Source of the DNA: Marinospirillum sp035271045
Lineage (GTDB): Bacteria > Pseudomonadota > Gammaproteobacteria > Pseudomonadales > Halomonadaceae
Reading direction: 5' to 3'
NCBI RefSeq assembly: GCF_035271045.1
Contig: NZ_DATESC010000017.1
Span: 1 to 64,000 of the forward strand
Length of the DNA: 64,000 bases
Below the pieces are notes generated by a model. That model made no database searches, was not told the origin of the DNA, and was given only the letters and a program-made list of their open reading frames with translations. Of this stretch, positions 9,201 through 18,254 are shown one piece after another (position 1 is the stretch's first letter; every line of letters starts with the position of its first letter). Both the position numbers and the translations under genes were made by a program.

Positions 9201-10037
9201 TGAGGAAACCACCGATAAGTAATCTAGCTTAAATTGCCAAGCCTGATCTAACAGTACGCAGCCCTCTGTACTAGCTAGCTGCTTTAATAACTCACTAAAA
9301 AGACCAAACCCAGTTGCAAAAAAAGTCTGCTGCTGATTTTCACAGTCTTCTTCTAAACGCTGTAATAGCTGCCATGCACGCCATACCTTTCGGTATTGTT
9401 TATCTTGCAGTAACACATTATTGGGCGGCATATGTTGCCAGGGTTTAATTGCAACAAACTCTTCTTGCCTTAAAGTTTTCTGTATTGAGTCTATAAGGTT
9501 TTCTTGCTCATCAGTTAATTTTAAACCAGCGTCTTGTCGATCTAAAATAAGACCTTGAGTTCGAATTAAGAAAGCCTTCAATAACCGATTTTCAAGCGTA
9601 TCAAAACTCATTTTACGAGTAGCAGCCAAGATATGCGGATTAGCAGCTAGCTTTTCACGCATATTATTACCCGGTTTGCGGCTCAGCCACTGCACCGAGC
9701 GACTATCCAAGCGTTGCGCTAAATAGACTGGTGTCATCTCATGGACTCGCACCACGGTTTGCCGAGGCGAAAACAAAATATGGCCGATAGCGTCCATGCA
9801 ATGATTGATCAGGTGCGTAAAGCGATCATATAACCATTCATCTGGCCCCGGAACACTCTGGCTCAGCCAGTGGCTCATTCGCTGTGGTAATGCCTCACCA
9901 TTGAGCGGGTCAAAAGTGAGGTTACTCAGGTAACGGTGCTGCCCTTGCAATAGCTGCAGCGCAATTGCTTCACCCGCTTGATAGCGAGCATACAGTTGAC
10001 CAAAATCGTTCAACTGCTCATTTTCATTGTCGGTCAT
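6300..10037 (-). CDS. Very large protein of unknown function, possibly DUF2357-like McrB partner
   Basis: A 1245-residue soluble protein starting at an ATG preceded by an AGGG ribosome site. Around residue 146 it has a T-x-ENR-x-x-KAFL segment that resembles the helical signature of DUF2357 proteins, which sit beside McrB-like ATPases and often carry a PD-(D/E)XK nuclease domain. I could not find a clear nuclease motif by eye, so the assignment is tentative. The rest is a mosaic of acidic and Gln-rich regions without recognisable motifs. It lies between the McrB-like and HerA-like genes with short gaps (75 and about 36 bases) and is clearly part of the operon. It may be a large scaffold linking the two ATPases. 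Confidence 0.55.
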   Translation of the reverse strand: MTDNENEQLNDFGQLYARYQAGEAIALQLLQGQHRYLSNLTFDPLNGEALPQRMSHWLSQSVPGPDEWLYDRFTHLINHCMDAIGHILFSPRQTVVRVHEMTPVYLAQRLDSRSVQWLSRKPGNNMREKLAANPHILAATRKMSFDTLENRLLKAFLIRTQGLILDRQDAGLKLTDEQENLIDSIQKTLRQEEFVAIKPWQHMPPNNVLLQDKQYRKVWRAWQLLQRLEEDCENQQQTFFATGFGLFSELLKQLASTEGCVLLDQAWQFKLDYLSVVSSLELTEKLAPVEVLAIDLGGDEVKANNEPVISPQAELFLSLSAEGQIKIQRRVQSGQSHCWELNFQHHNGVINVKVSSSISSHNHDKQPVPAMPADFSSLAARIIDELLPGERKSRHLLKPATKVSDNFASLMFDGASCKLKLGTDSDEYWIEPLLLDEAGLDSSQSQALLADAKVFSAKELTKVNGDSKTQQLGVFSDQLAKQFRADQQMHYLVSDHHSEFETSDLRREMSRNFNNAAPLPKSIAAAYAATANNLFKLNDLIMVLSSDCDGIYATPVYYCWGENAGEEYLERHPSIKLSQKGERQLLQDALVKSGLPSHIAVRFIELYSYREIVSNKAKMILQDGDHWYRVPAGLKVSNIDISDVLFKEAQKLQKKIEKTYFISVSVAIKQQKGVKPQQWLASDPLLGSQQLLQKQYEQPHKVFWKDHLPQLMTRLPIEGIEQEFYFVDKRTSVKPERGVAVEIPISTPFTLPSGKEELRFTVYQGTESHRQEFSLLLSLRKPLNTDCSCNLKLTYTYGDEKPYKLRFIPVNTDNKPFNYIDAQWGKKQDDTTNRVVAIPAFPERLIFEKLYEYVGNESPTDVIEWIESNLKQLNEIYDFMLYGKNEKRFSFSYQDIKWIENKDFGFYELHPDYNSVFVHKSQFKNIDIKTENYFSGDIFIKEENRFSLSNVAPMGELTEYELKSLSKKWRFPMLIFSDQARSFVDEDIPESFAVNGKKAIAQTEELLAIEGIDKNLQRELVQFLSYNHKLMPASAADNLLEMATDKNLRDESNWFKYALGDVSQPWQQQLLTQILEPVDDSGGTRAATLEIISVAMWRDKTVIHKLTAEQVTTLTQRLNEYLLEAIGQLKKQDKHYKWNSFILHLELMLALLRTRESSKSEISSLFAYGSSLTNQLLSTVEKITGEQGEALAYQLQNPKVNARVKLSVNKPDSYYRTPDLLYALKLYLSGEDGADQITITELVNT

Positions 10038-10112
10038 CTAAATTCCCTACTTACTCTTTCCAAGTATATCATTCATACCTTTAGGCATCAGTAATGCCAA
10101 GGATTGCGAGTT

Positions 10113-12674
10113 CTATTTAGTAGGCTGTGATACAGAATCTACAACTTCTTTTTTATTGGCGCGTTTTGACTTCTGGTTAGGAGCTGCAACTGAAGCCTGC
10201 TCTGTAACGCTTCCTGTACTTGACTCCAACAATGGTTGATTTAAAGCAAGCTTGAATAATTCTTGATAACGATCGTTGCTCTGCTGATTATTTAAGTAAT
10301 CTGCACTTGCCCAATTAAATTGTCCATGGCCAATTCGCATCGCTTTATCAAAGTCATCAAGAATATCTAGTTCATTATTGGCGAGAAGCTCACGAATGGG
10401 GTCTAAACAATGTTCTTTGGCATAACCGCGTGTCTCAATGCCGCGCAGTTTAGGCATGACCTTTTGTACTAGCTGATCTTCAAAAGCAAAATTGAGTGCT
10501 TCTTTGTATTCAACAGGGTATTGTTCTGCATCCAAACCAATAACTAATGGGTGGTTAAGCATGTAGTATTCAATGGATTGCCAAACACGGTGACCAAGTG
10601 CCTTACCATCTGCCCCCAAATATTTATTTATTTCTTCTATCAGTTTCTTATATGGCTCTACCACAGTGTCTGACAGCTCACTTTCCTTCTTAATCCAATC
10701 CCACCACATTTTCATTGGCAACAAGTCTGCTTGTGCAGGCAATGATTTAAGCTTTTCACGACGATGTAAAGAATTTGGGCGAGGGAAGTAGATAGAGGTA
10801 CCACGGTCAATTACCTTATCAGACAAAGACTTGGTGGTTTCATCTTGGTTCATAGTGCCAGCAAATAGCAGATTTCTTCCTAATGAAAGCTTATAAGGAT
10901 CTAGCTTTGCACCAAGGTTAATATCAATGTAGGGCAGTTCACTATTTTTAGTCGCGCGACGCTGCTCCAACTTACTCAGAAAATCTGCAAAGTAGAGTTC
11001 CACATGAGCAAGGTTCATCTCATCAAGAAGCACCAAGCTCACAGTGTCATCAAGTCCATTGTAGTTATCTTCTGGATTATCACTGCCTGTTATCAGCTTT
11101 TCGCGACTTTGTACAAGAAAATTGAGCATCGGCTGTGTTTCATAGCTGTTACTGATCGAATTAAAGTAACCCAGCATGGACTCCTGTGAATCCCAATTTG
11201 GCTGTACAGGTACGTTAATGAAATTAATGCCACCAAAACGGCTGTAAAGCTTTGGTAGCTCAGACTTACCGGTACCACTAACGCCAGCCAAAACAGTTAA
11301 CGGCGACCACTCAGCAATTTTTAACGCCGTATGAAAAGCACATAGAATACGGTGAGAGAAATGCAGGCCATGGTTACCAATTCCTGAACGAATTGCTTCA
11401 AGCCATTCAATCTCATTGATACTCTTGCTTTGACGACGTGGCACATATTGCTCAATGTAAGGACGTTTAATCTCTCGAACCCGTTCTTCTCGATTCTGCG
11501 GCTCGTTATAAGCGGGGTTTAATCGGTCTAAACTTTCTTGCAGCTTATTATTATCAGCTAAAACAGCCTTATAATTAACCTCAAGGCTATTGAGCTTAGT
11601 TTGTAGTCGTTCTTGGTCATACTCCAACTGTTCTTGGGTATCCAGATCACGTTGAAGCTCACGCTTTTCATCTTGTAAAAGTTGCTTATCTTGTTCCAGT
11701 CTGGTGACTTCAGCTCTGTGGTTATCGTAGTATTCTTCTAGTTCCTGGCTCGGCCGCTTAAGCTCTTCACGCAACTCACTCAGTTCTTCATTCTTAGCTG
11801 TAAGGTCGCGTAGTACTTCCTCTGGTGACTTATCACCCAGTGCCTTTTTAAGCTCATCGTATGCACTGTGTAATGCATCTTGACGTTCAATACGACTTAA
11901 AAGATGTTGTTTATCCTGCTCAAACTGTCGCTCTTTTTGTTCAAATTCTTGCAGGCGAGTCTTAGTACGCTCTTGAATATTCTGTTCAAGTGAATCTTGC
12001 AGCTGGTTAACCTCTGCTTGCTTTAACCTTACGCTGGTTTGCTCGTCAGTTAGCTCAACTAGCTTCTGTTCAAGCTTATCTTCTCGATTTTTAAGCTCGT
12101 CACGGCGTTTTTGTAACTCCTTTTCCAGCACATCAAAATCATTTTTGCGCTGTTGCTCTATTTCATTATTCAACTTAGTGATAGCAGCAGAACGTACTTG
12201 CTGTAGCTCTCGCTGTAACTCTGCTCGCCGCTCAGAAAAGTCACCTTCAGCTTCTTCTTGAGTTTTTGCTAACTTTTCACGCTCTACTTGCAGCTTATGC
12301 GCCTCTGCAACCAATTCAGCACGCTGCTTTTTAAGCGTTTGACGTTCTTCTACAAGTTGCTGCTCACGCTCTGCAAAAACCTCATCTCGCAAAGCCGGCA
12401 AACCCTGCTCTATTTCTAGCTGCCGACGCTCTTGCTCTTGATGGCGAGTTTCCAATTCGAGGCTACGTGCATTAAGTGACTGTTTATCTTTAGCAAGCGC
12501 TTCTTCCCGCTGTTTCAAACCTTGCTCTTGGTTATTAAGGCTCTGCTGTAAATCTTTTAACTCTGACTCTTTTTCAGCCAACGCAACTGCCTGTTTTTCA
12601 AGGCTCTGCTGTAAATACTGCATCTCAGAACCTTCAGTCTTAATCTTCTCCTGCCCCTGCTGATTGTTATCCAC
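10113..12674 (-). CDS. McrB-like AAA+ ATPase with long N-terminal coiled coil
   Basis: An 853-residue protein. About residues 10-400 are an almost continuous Glu/Gln/Lys/Leu coiled coil. An AAA+ domain follows, with Walker A GVSGTGKS near 463-470, Walker B LLDEMNLA near 546-553 and an AGTMNQDETT sensor segment typical of the McrB subgroup, which drives restriction-type nucleases. A basic tail ends the protein. The start is a GTG with GGAG seven bases upstream, and the gene overlaps the preceding gene by 8 bases. In McrBC systems the ATPase works with a separate nuclease subunit. Here the partner may be the 1245-residue protein encoded next. The long coiled coil is unusual for McrB and suggests a filamentous sensor or tether. 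Confidence 0.75.
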   Translation of the reverse strand: MDNNQQGQEKIKTEGSEMQYLQQSLEKQAVALAEKESELKDLQQSLNNQEQGLKQREEALAKDKQSLNARSLELETRHQEQERRQLEIEQGLPALRDEVFAEREQQLVEERQTLKKQRAELVAEAHKLQVEREKLAKTQEEAEGDFSERRAELQRELQQVRSAAITKLNNEIEQQRKNDFDVLEKELQKRRDELKNREDKLEQKLVELTDEQTSVRLKQAEVNQLQDSLEQNIQERTKTRLQEFEQKERQFEQDKQHLLSRIERQDALHSAYDELKKALGDKSPEEVLRDLTAKNEELSELREELKRPSQELEEYYDNHRAEVTRLEQDKQLLQDEKRELQRDLDTQEQLEYDQERLQTKLNSLEVNYKAVLADNNKLQESLDRLNPAYNEPQNREERVREIKRPYIEQYVPRRQSKSINEIEWLEAIRSGIGNHGLHFSHRILCAFHTALKIAEWSPLTVLAGVSGTGKSELPKLYSRFGGINFINVPVQPNWDSQESMLGYFNSISNSYETQPMLNFLVQSREKLITGSDNPEDNYNGLDDTVSLVLLDEMNLAHVELYFADFLSKLEQRRATKNSELPYIDINLGAKLDPYKLSLGRNLLFAGTMNQDETTKSLSDKVIDRGTSIYFPRPNSLHRREKLKSLPAQADLLPMKMWWDWIKKESELSDTVVEPYKKLIEEINKYLGADGKALGHRVWQSIEYYMLNHPLVIGLDAEQYPVEYKEALNFAFEDQLVQKVMPKLRGIETRGYAKEHCLDPIRELLANNELDILDDFDKAMRIGHGQFNWASADYLNNQQSNDRYQELFKLALNQPLLESSTGSVTEQASVAAPNQKSKRANKKEVVDSVSQPTK

Positions 12675-14709
12675 AATATTGCTCCATTAAATGCTTAATA
12701 AGTTCAAATACAGTTTTCTCAATTTCATTCAAGTTTTCATGCTGGCCTAGGATTGGCCCAGAGTGGCCTCTTATCTTATTCAGGCTATCCACTGCTTTAA
12801 CAAACTTCTCAGCGGGTCGAAACTCTTTTTGCTGCTGGTCGGTTATTTGCGCCCAAAAAGCGATAAAGTTTGCCCCAAGAGTCGCATTACTACCGCTTAA
12901 TGCTTCTCGTACTTTATATATATTGCTATTAGTGATACTTTTTGCGCCAAGGTCTTCTAATTGACGTTTCACAGACTCAACACTCTTTGCCTCACTTGCA
13001 TCAAGTGCTCGACAGGCTTGATAAAGCGCATGTTGCAAAGCACCAGCAAGCGCATTCGTTCTGTCTCTAGCATCCTCGAAATTGGCAAACACCAAAGCAT
13101 CAAATAGCCCCTGATACACACGCTCGCTCATGCGACTGCGCATTAGCCCAAAATACCTGTCTAGTTTGTGGCTCGCTTCACTGCGAATATCCTCTTTAAG
13201 CCAGTTGGGCACAGTTTTTTCTGCTACTTGATTGTTATTATCTTTTAACCAAGCTGATAAGATTTCACGAATCTTTTCTACAAGTTGATGAATAAACTTA
13301 ACCTGATCAAAACCAAGTTCATTACGTACAGCATCAGCATCACCATGTTCAATGGGGTTTCGCCAACGGCGTAACTTAGCAATACTTATTAGTAGTTCAG
13401 GATATTCTTTAGCTAACTTAGCCATGGGCTGCTGCTCGTCATTGCGTGCTGCTAGTAAATGGCAGAATAATAATGGCGACATAACAGGTTGCTCTGCCTT
13501 AAGGTGAATAATACTACCCTTATTTACCTTGAGTAGATTATTTACAAGCTTGCCATCGCTCAGCTCAAACCCTAGTTTTGATGCTATGTTTTTTGCTAAG
13601 TCAGCATTACGCTGCTGGTCGGCACCCAACTCAGAAATGCAGCTATCAAGTTTTGAGAAGGCGTAGCATTCAGCCAATATCTGTTCAACTTTGTAATAGC
13701 TTTTGCTTACAAAAGAGGAAAGGTTGTTCTCATATTCGGCTTGTTCAATCGCATTTTTTGCTTTTTTTTCTGTTAATGCTTGGTAAAGCCTGCTCAGTGA
13801 TTTTGATTTTTGCATCACCTGACGCTGATGAGTTCTTCTGCTTTTTTGAAGCAGCCCTTCATACGCTACCTTTACAGATGAATTGTTCTCTCGGTTTCTA
13901 TGACTATTAAACCCTCGAGTAAACCGCTCTTGAATAGTCGAGCGAAAACCATCACTAACATAAGCCGAATTTGCGCCACCTACCCTAAACGCATAGCAAT
14001 GCAGATAAACCAACTCACTCTCTGGGTTGACTGAAATAGTGCCTCTGCTAGTTATGAACCCATCATGATTGCCGCGACCAGAAGAGGCTGTTAGCTTTTT
14101 ATTCTGCTGGCGGGAGCGCTTAATAATTTCAATCACCTCGTGCTCATCTGGTGATTTTTTAGATACACTTTCACTCAACAAGGGGATTGCTTTTACTTCT
14201 TCAGCCTTACCAACACTGCCTTGAGTAAATTTAACCAAGCCACTAGATGTTTGTTCAGCATTAACGGAAGGTAGCTCACCACGACTAATAACTGGTAACC
14301 AACATTGATTGATTAAATCAAAGTATACTGTCGCACCTATTACCTTCGTTTGGCTGCTATTGATTTTTATGAGTTCTTGCTCCCCCTCATTGGTTAATCT
14401 GAGCCTGTCGGTAATTAAGCCTAGCTGCTGTAGTTTAAGACTTATGAATTCTGTAAGGCTTGAATGCTCGTTTTTTTCATTTATCAGCCCCATTTGATGG
14501 CTTAACTGTTTAAGATCGCTGCCCCCCTCACCTAGCAAACGCAATAAGGTACGCTCAAATAGATTCAAGTCCTGATCTTCTTTAGCTTGTAACGAGATCG
14601 AAAAACGTAAGCAGGGCCATAAGATGTCTTGCATTGCTTTAGGGTGGTGCTGCGCAATAGAATGCGACTGATGCAACACCTTAAATACTTTAGGTTGATG
14701 TAGTCTCAT
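12667..14709 (-). CDS. Unknown 680-residue protein with HEPN-like RX4H motif
   Basis: A 680-residue, mostly helical protein. Residues about 60-120 resemble a winged-helix segment. Arg450-Asn-x-x-x-His455 (RNPIEH, followed by GD) is the kind of RNX3H motif found in HEPN ribonucleases and their inactive relatives. A second R-x-H stretch (KIRGHSGP) occurs near the C-terminus. The start ATG overlaps the helicase stop by four bases (ATGA), so translation is coupled. I do not recognise the family as a whole. A HEPN-type RNase or nucleotide-binding role is an inference from one motif and context. The alternative is a purely structural adaptor. Confidence 0.55.
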   Translation of the reverse strand: MRLHQPKVFKVLHQSHSIAQHHPKAMQDILWPCLRFSISLQAKEDQDLNLFERTLLRLLGEGGSDLKQLSHQMGLINEKNEHSSLTEFISLKLQQLGLITDRLRLTNEGEQELIKINSSQTKVIGATVYFDLINQCWLPVISRGELPSVNAEQTSSGLVKFTQGSVGKAEEVKAIPLLSESVSKKSPDEHEVIEIIKRSRQQNKKLTASSGRGNHDGFITSRGTISVNPESELVYLHCYAFRVGGANSAYVSDGFRSTIQERFTRGFNSHRNRENNSSVKVAYEGLLQKSRRTHQRQVMQKSKSLSRLYQALTEKKAKNAIEQAEYENNLSSFVSKSYYKVEQILAECYAFSKLDSCISELGADQQRNADLAKNIASKLGFELSDGKLVNNLLKVNKGSIIHLKAEQPVMSPLLFCHLLAARNDEQQPMAKLAKEYPELLISIAKLRRWRNPIEHGDADAVRNELGFDQVKFIHQLVEKIREILSAWLKDNNNQVAEKTVPNWLKEDIRSEASHKLDRYFGLMRSRMSERVYQGLFDALVFANFEDARDRTNALAGALQHALYQACRALDASEAKSVESVKRQLEDLGAKSITNSNIYKVREALSGSNATLGANFIAFWAQITDQQQKEFRPAEKFVKAVDSLNKIRGHSGPILGQHENLNEIEKTVFELIKHLMEQYCG

Positions 14710-17700
14710 GTCAGCAACACCCCCTGCGAATGGTTTTTACACAACTCATAAAATGCTTGCAGTTCAGGTACTGCCTGTTCGGCTATGGGGGATTGAACCA
14801 GCTGACTATCTCCAACTAACACCAGCACCTTTTTTTGGCGTGTCACCGATACACACAAGCGACTCTTAGACATTAAATGGCCAAATACTCTCTGCTGTTC
14901 CTTAGCTGAAAAGTTACGCTCTTGTAAAAAACTTGATATATCGGGTTGAGAGCGCACCATCGACAAAAATACTACATCGAACTCCATTCCTTGAAACGAA
15001 TCAACGGTACCAATGCGTAGGCGCTCCTCTAAAGGTTTACCTTCACCGTCAAAAAGCATTTGATATTGCCTAGCAATTACGTAGCGCCCTGCTTCGTCTT
15101 GCTCAGTAATGTGATATTCAGCAAGCGCTTTCATAACTTCATCAACTTGCGCCTTATAAAAAGAAATCACACCAAAACTGAGATTCTTGCCTTGCTCGCT
15201 GTCTATCCACTGCTGCAACTGCTTCGCTATTTCCTTAGCTTCGGCCTTTCTAAATCGGCTTTTACTGGCATTACGTGCTTCATCACCCAACCGTGCAGGT
15301 ACGTCTATCCATACAGCTGCTTTTTCCTCAATCCCTTCAAGCTGGTGAGTAAAATGTTCAGCTGATAAAGGCGATTTATAACCCTCTCCATAAGGCTCAT
15401 AAAACTGATCGCTAGCAAACTGTCCCAATAATGGATGGCTGCGATATTGTGCATCGAGTGTAATGGTTCGGGGCTTTCCATCTTGTTGTTCTAACTGCTT
15501 GGCACGATTAAACAAATATTCAAACATACTTTTTTTAATATGCTGATTAAACTCTTCTTTAGCGCCTTGCCAATCAATATCTTCAAACTCACTTTCCATT
15601 TTCTCTAATAATGATTCGTCAATCATGTGCGGTAACTGCCTGTGGTCACCCACCAAAATAATCCGATCTTTTGCTTGCACCATAGGGATCATAAGGTCTC
15701 GGGGGCTAGCACGAGCCGCTTCATCAACAATCACTGTGCCATACTGCAAATAGCCTTTACCGTCACCGCTCTTTGATTTAAAGCGGCGAATGACTTCACC
15801 CTCTGATTGCCCCGTCGTAGCGCCATACACTAGGTTATATTCTGCCAACGCCTCTTGCACTAAATTAGGGTTGCCTTCTAGATCACTCAGGTATTCTATA
15901 AGTGCTCTATTCTTGGACTGCTGGCGGCTGTTGCCTTGCAGCAAGTCGAGTGAACGCTGTATTGCTAACTTAACATCTTCTCTTGCTAGTGCTCTCTTAA
16001 GCTGAGGGCGTGGCGTGAACTGCTTTAACAGTTGTTGTTTTGCTTCTTTTAATTGCGGCAAAAAGTTTAGATCATTCTCTGGCCGCCAAATCATCGCTTG
16101 TTGTAATGCCTTTGAATAGGCTTCTTCGATGGTGATATCTTGCTCATCAAGCCAAGCCTTCAAAGCTGCTGCTCTATTGGAGCCATCATCCAAAAATGCA
16201 GATTTTGTTAGGCGTAATGCGCGCAAAAGTCGCATACCATCACCATCCTGCTCACTCAAATACTGGTTACCAAGTTCACTACTTAGAGCTTTTAGTAACC
16301 CGATTAACTCATCACTTTCTGGAAGCCCTGTTAATAGCGCTTTCGCTTTGTTCACCAACCGCAAAGCAGCGCTATCGCTTGGTCTTGCAGCGTAGGCTAT
16401 GGCGTCATTCTCAAGCTGTAAATAAGCGATACTCTCTTTTAACTCGGGTGCTTGCTGGTAAATTTGTTTTACTGTTTTCTGGCGCCATTCATCTAATTTG
16501 ATATCAGTTGAGTTGCTTTGTTCTTGCTCACCAGAGCGCCTACCAAACTTTATCGCGGGCAGATCGTTAACCGACAAGCGGCTTAATAGGTTTTCTACCG
16601 CATCATGCTGATAACCAGAAACCAAAATATCACCCTGTATCGATTTGCTCTTATCCAGCTCCTGATTAAGGCGCTCAATAATAGCGGTGATTACGGTGGT
16701 TTTCCCAGTTCCTGGAGGTCCTTGAATGATGCAGATATCAGGAGTATTTAAGGCGATCTTAATTGCTTTTTTTTGAATATCAGTTGGCGGATTTTTAGGG
16801 AATATTTTTGTTTCAACAAAGTTTGATAGTGGCTTTATATCGGGGCGTTGTGCACGTCCACTTGGCAATACCCCTCCGTCCTCTATTAGCAACCCTAAGT
16901 GAGGCATCGCACTTATGCCTTCAATAATTGCATTGCGGGCAGCCATTCGTCGCTCAACTTGCACTTGATCACCCAAAATTGATTGTACTAAGGTCATTTC
17001 GCTTGAAGGTATATCCACTCCCTCAATTACAATTAGATTCTCCTTGATCCCAATAACCTTTAAAAATTGATCAGGCTCACTAGCTGCCTGTGCTAAATTT
17101 TCTTTACGGTCAGTGTCTTCACTCTCTGCGCTTGGCTGTTGCTCCCAACTTGAAAGGCCGCTATCAAAGCCTTTTTTAGCTTTATAGTCCTCCAGCATCT
17201 GCGTACTAAATGTCTGCCAATCCATTTCTGAATCGTCAAGGTGAGTAATGGGTGTTTCCGGGCTTACCATTAACAAAGTATCTTGTGTTGTTAATAATTT
17301 GCGCAAATCTCTATCAATATAAATAGACAATTGATTACCAGCTTCACCACTAATTTCACAGCCCTCAGGCGACACTTGAATACGGCCGATATCTCTAGCA
17401 CGCTTCAGCAGTTGCTCACCTTCCGACTGGCCATATCGATCCCAAGTTGACAAATATCCCTTTTGATCAGCAATGATTTTACTCAACTGTTGAGTTGCCA
17501 ATAACGCCATTTGTTGCTGTTGTTCATTAAAACTTAATTGCAGCTTCACTAGACGAAGTGTACGAGTGGGAGCTGTGTGAGAGCGAGTAACTAACTTACG
17601 CACTCCTAAATAGTCATACTCCACCGCAGAGTATTGCTGCACGGCAAGTTGTAGATCATCACCTAGTAAAACTAAGCCACTTTTAATCTTTTGCTGTAAG

Positions 17701-18254
17701 GCTTCATCAACACTAGTTATGCCACCTTCGCTTTGTTCAATCTGCTTCAGCTGATCCAGTGCCCCTTCCCCCAAAACAGCAATAGCATATTGCTCTTCTG
17801 ACTCACCGGTAAGGTTTAACGTGCAGCGCTGTTCTAGAGCTATCTTAATAGTATCGAAATCTTCGCCAACACCTGCGGCACGCGCCTGTTCTATGGTTCT
17901 AGGATCCAATGCGATATCAATAGGGCCTAGCTCAATCTCAGGACCGTTGAACGAAGCCAGCGCCAATTCAAGCTGTATGCGCTCTTGTGGCCAATCCTTT
18001 TGCTGATGCACTCGGCTTATCTCAACTAGATTTGCATTGGCACGGTCGAACCCAAGCGCTATATCATTAAATAAAACAGGCTCGCGCAAGGTAATAGCAA
18101 ACAGCTTGTCTTTAATAATTAGCTGTAATTTCCCCGTACGTGAACTCAAACGCAGCCGACCTAAATCGCCCTGGGTTAAGCTCAGCCCTTTACTCTCAAG
18201 TGGCTCTATCCAAAAGGTGTGGCTTATTTCAATATTCAGTTGTTTAAATCGCAT
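14706..18254 (-). CDS. SF1 helicase of the UPF1/Dna2/Sen1 type
   Basis: About 1182 residues. The C-terminal two thirds hold a full set of superfamily 1 helicase motifs: Walker A GPPGTGKTT near 508, motif II VDEAARA near 838, GDHRQLPH just after, an LDAQYRSHP motif, VDSFQGMEFD and VSVTRQKK. This set is typical of UPF1-like 5'-3' helicases (Dna2, Sen1) rather than UvrD. The N-terminal 450 residues look like a separate, beta-rich domain with no motif I know. The ATG at 18254 is preferred over an upstream TTG. The gene overlaps the kinase gene by 11 bases and the following gene by four. It is likely the main nucleic-acid motor of the putative system. Confidence 0.85.
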   Translation of the reverse strand: MRFKQLNIEISHTFWIEPLESKGLSLTQGDLGRLRLSSRTGKLQLIIKDKLFAITLREPVLFNDIALGFDRANANLVEISRVHQQKDWPQERIQLELALASFNGPEIELGPIDIALDPRTIEQARAAGVGEDFDTIKIALEQRCTLNLTGESEEQYAIAVLGEGALDQLKQIEQSEGGITSVDEALQQKIKSGLVLLGDDLQLAVQQYSAVEYDYLGVRKLVTRSHTAPTRTLRLVKLQLSFNEQQQQMALLATQQLSKIIADQKGYLSTWDRYGQSEGEQLLKRARDIGRIQVSPEGCEISGEAGNQLSIYIDRDLRKLLTTQDTLLMVSPETPITHLDDSEMDWQTFSTQMLEDYKAKKGFDSGLSSWEQQPSAESEDTDRKENLAQAASEPDQFLKVIGIKENLIVIEGVDIPSSEMTLVQSILGDQVQVERRMAARNAIIEGISAMPHLGLLIEDGGVLPSGRAQRPDIKPLSNFVETKIFPKNPPTDIQKKAIKIALNTPDICIIQGPPGTGKTTVITAIIERLNQELDKSKSIQGDILVSGYQHDAVENLLSRLSVNDLPAIKFGRRSGEQEQSNSTDIKLDEWRQKTVKQIYQQAPELKESIAYLQLENDAIAYAARPSDSAALRLVNKAKALLTGLPESDELIGLLKALSSELGNQYLSEQDGDGMRLLRALRLTKSAFLDDGSNRAAALKAWLDEQDITIEEAYSKALQQAMIWRPENDLNFLPQLKEAKQQLLKQFTPRPQLKRALAREDVKLAIQRSLDLLQGNSRQQSKNRALIEYLSDLEGNPNLVQEALAEYNLVYGATTGQSEGEVIRRFKSKSGDGKGYLQYGTVIVDEAARASPRDLMIPMVQAKDRIILVGDHRQLPHMIDESLLEKMESEFEDIDWQGAKEEFNQHIKKSMFEYLFNRAKQLEQQDGKPRTITLDAQYRSHPLLGQFASDQFYEPYGEGYKSPLSAEHFTHQLEGIEEKAAVWIDVPARLGDEARNASKSRFRKAEAKEIAKQLQQWIDSEQGKNLSFGVISFYKAQVDEVMKALAEYHITEQDEAGRYVIARQYQMLFDGEGKPLEERLRIGTVDSFQGMEFDVVFLSMVRSQPDISSFLQERNFSAKEQQRVFGHLMSKSRLCVSVTRQKKVLVLVGDSQLVQSPIAEQAVPELQAFYELCKNHSQGVLLT

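Noticed and set aside
13578..13910. A 110-codon plus-strand open frame
   Set aside because: It lies wholly inside the 680-residue minus-strand gene and has no ribosome site or recognisable protein features; it is a shadow of that gene.
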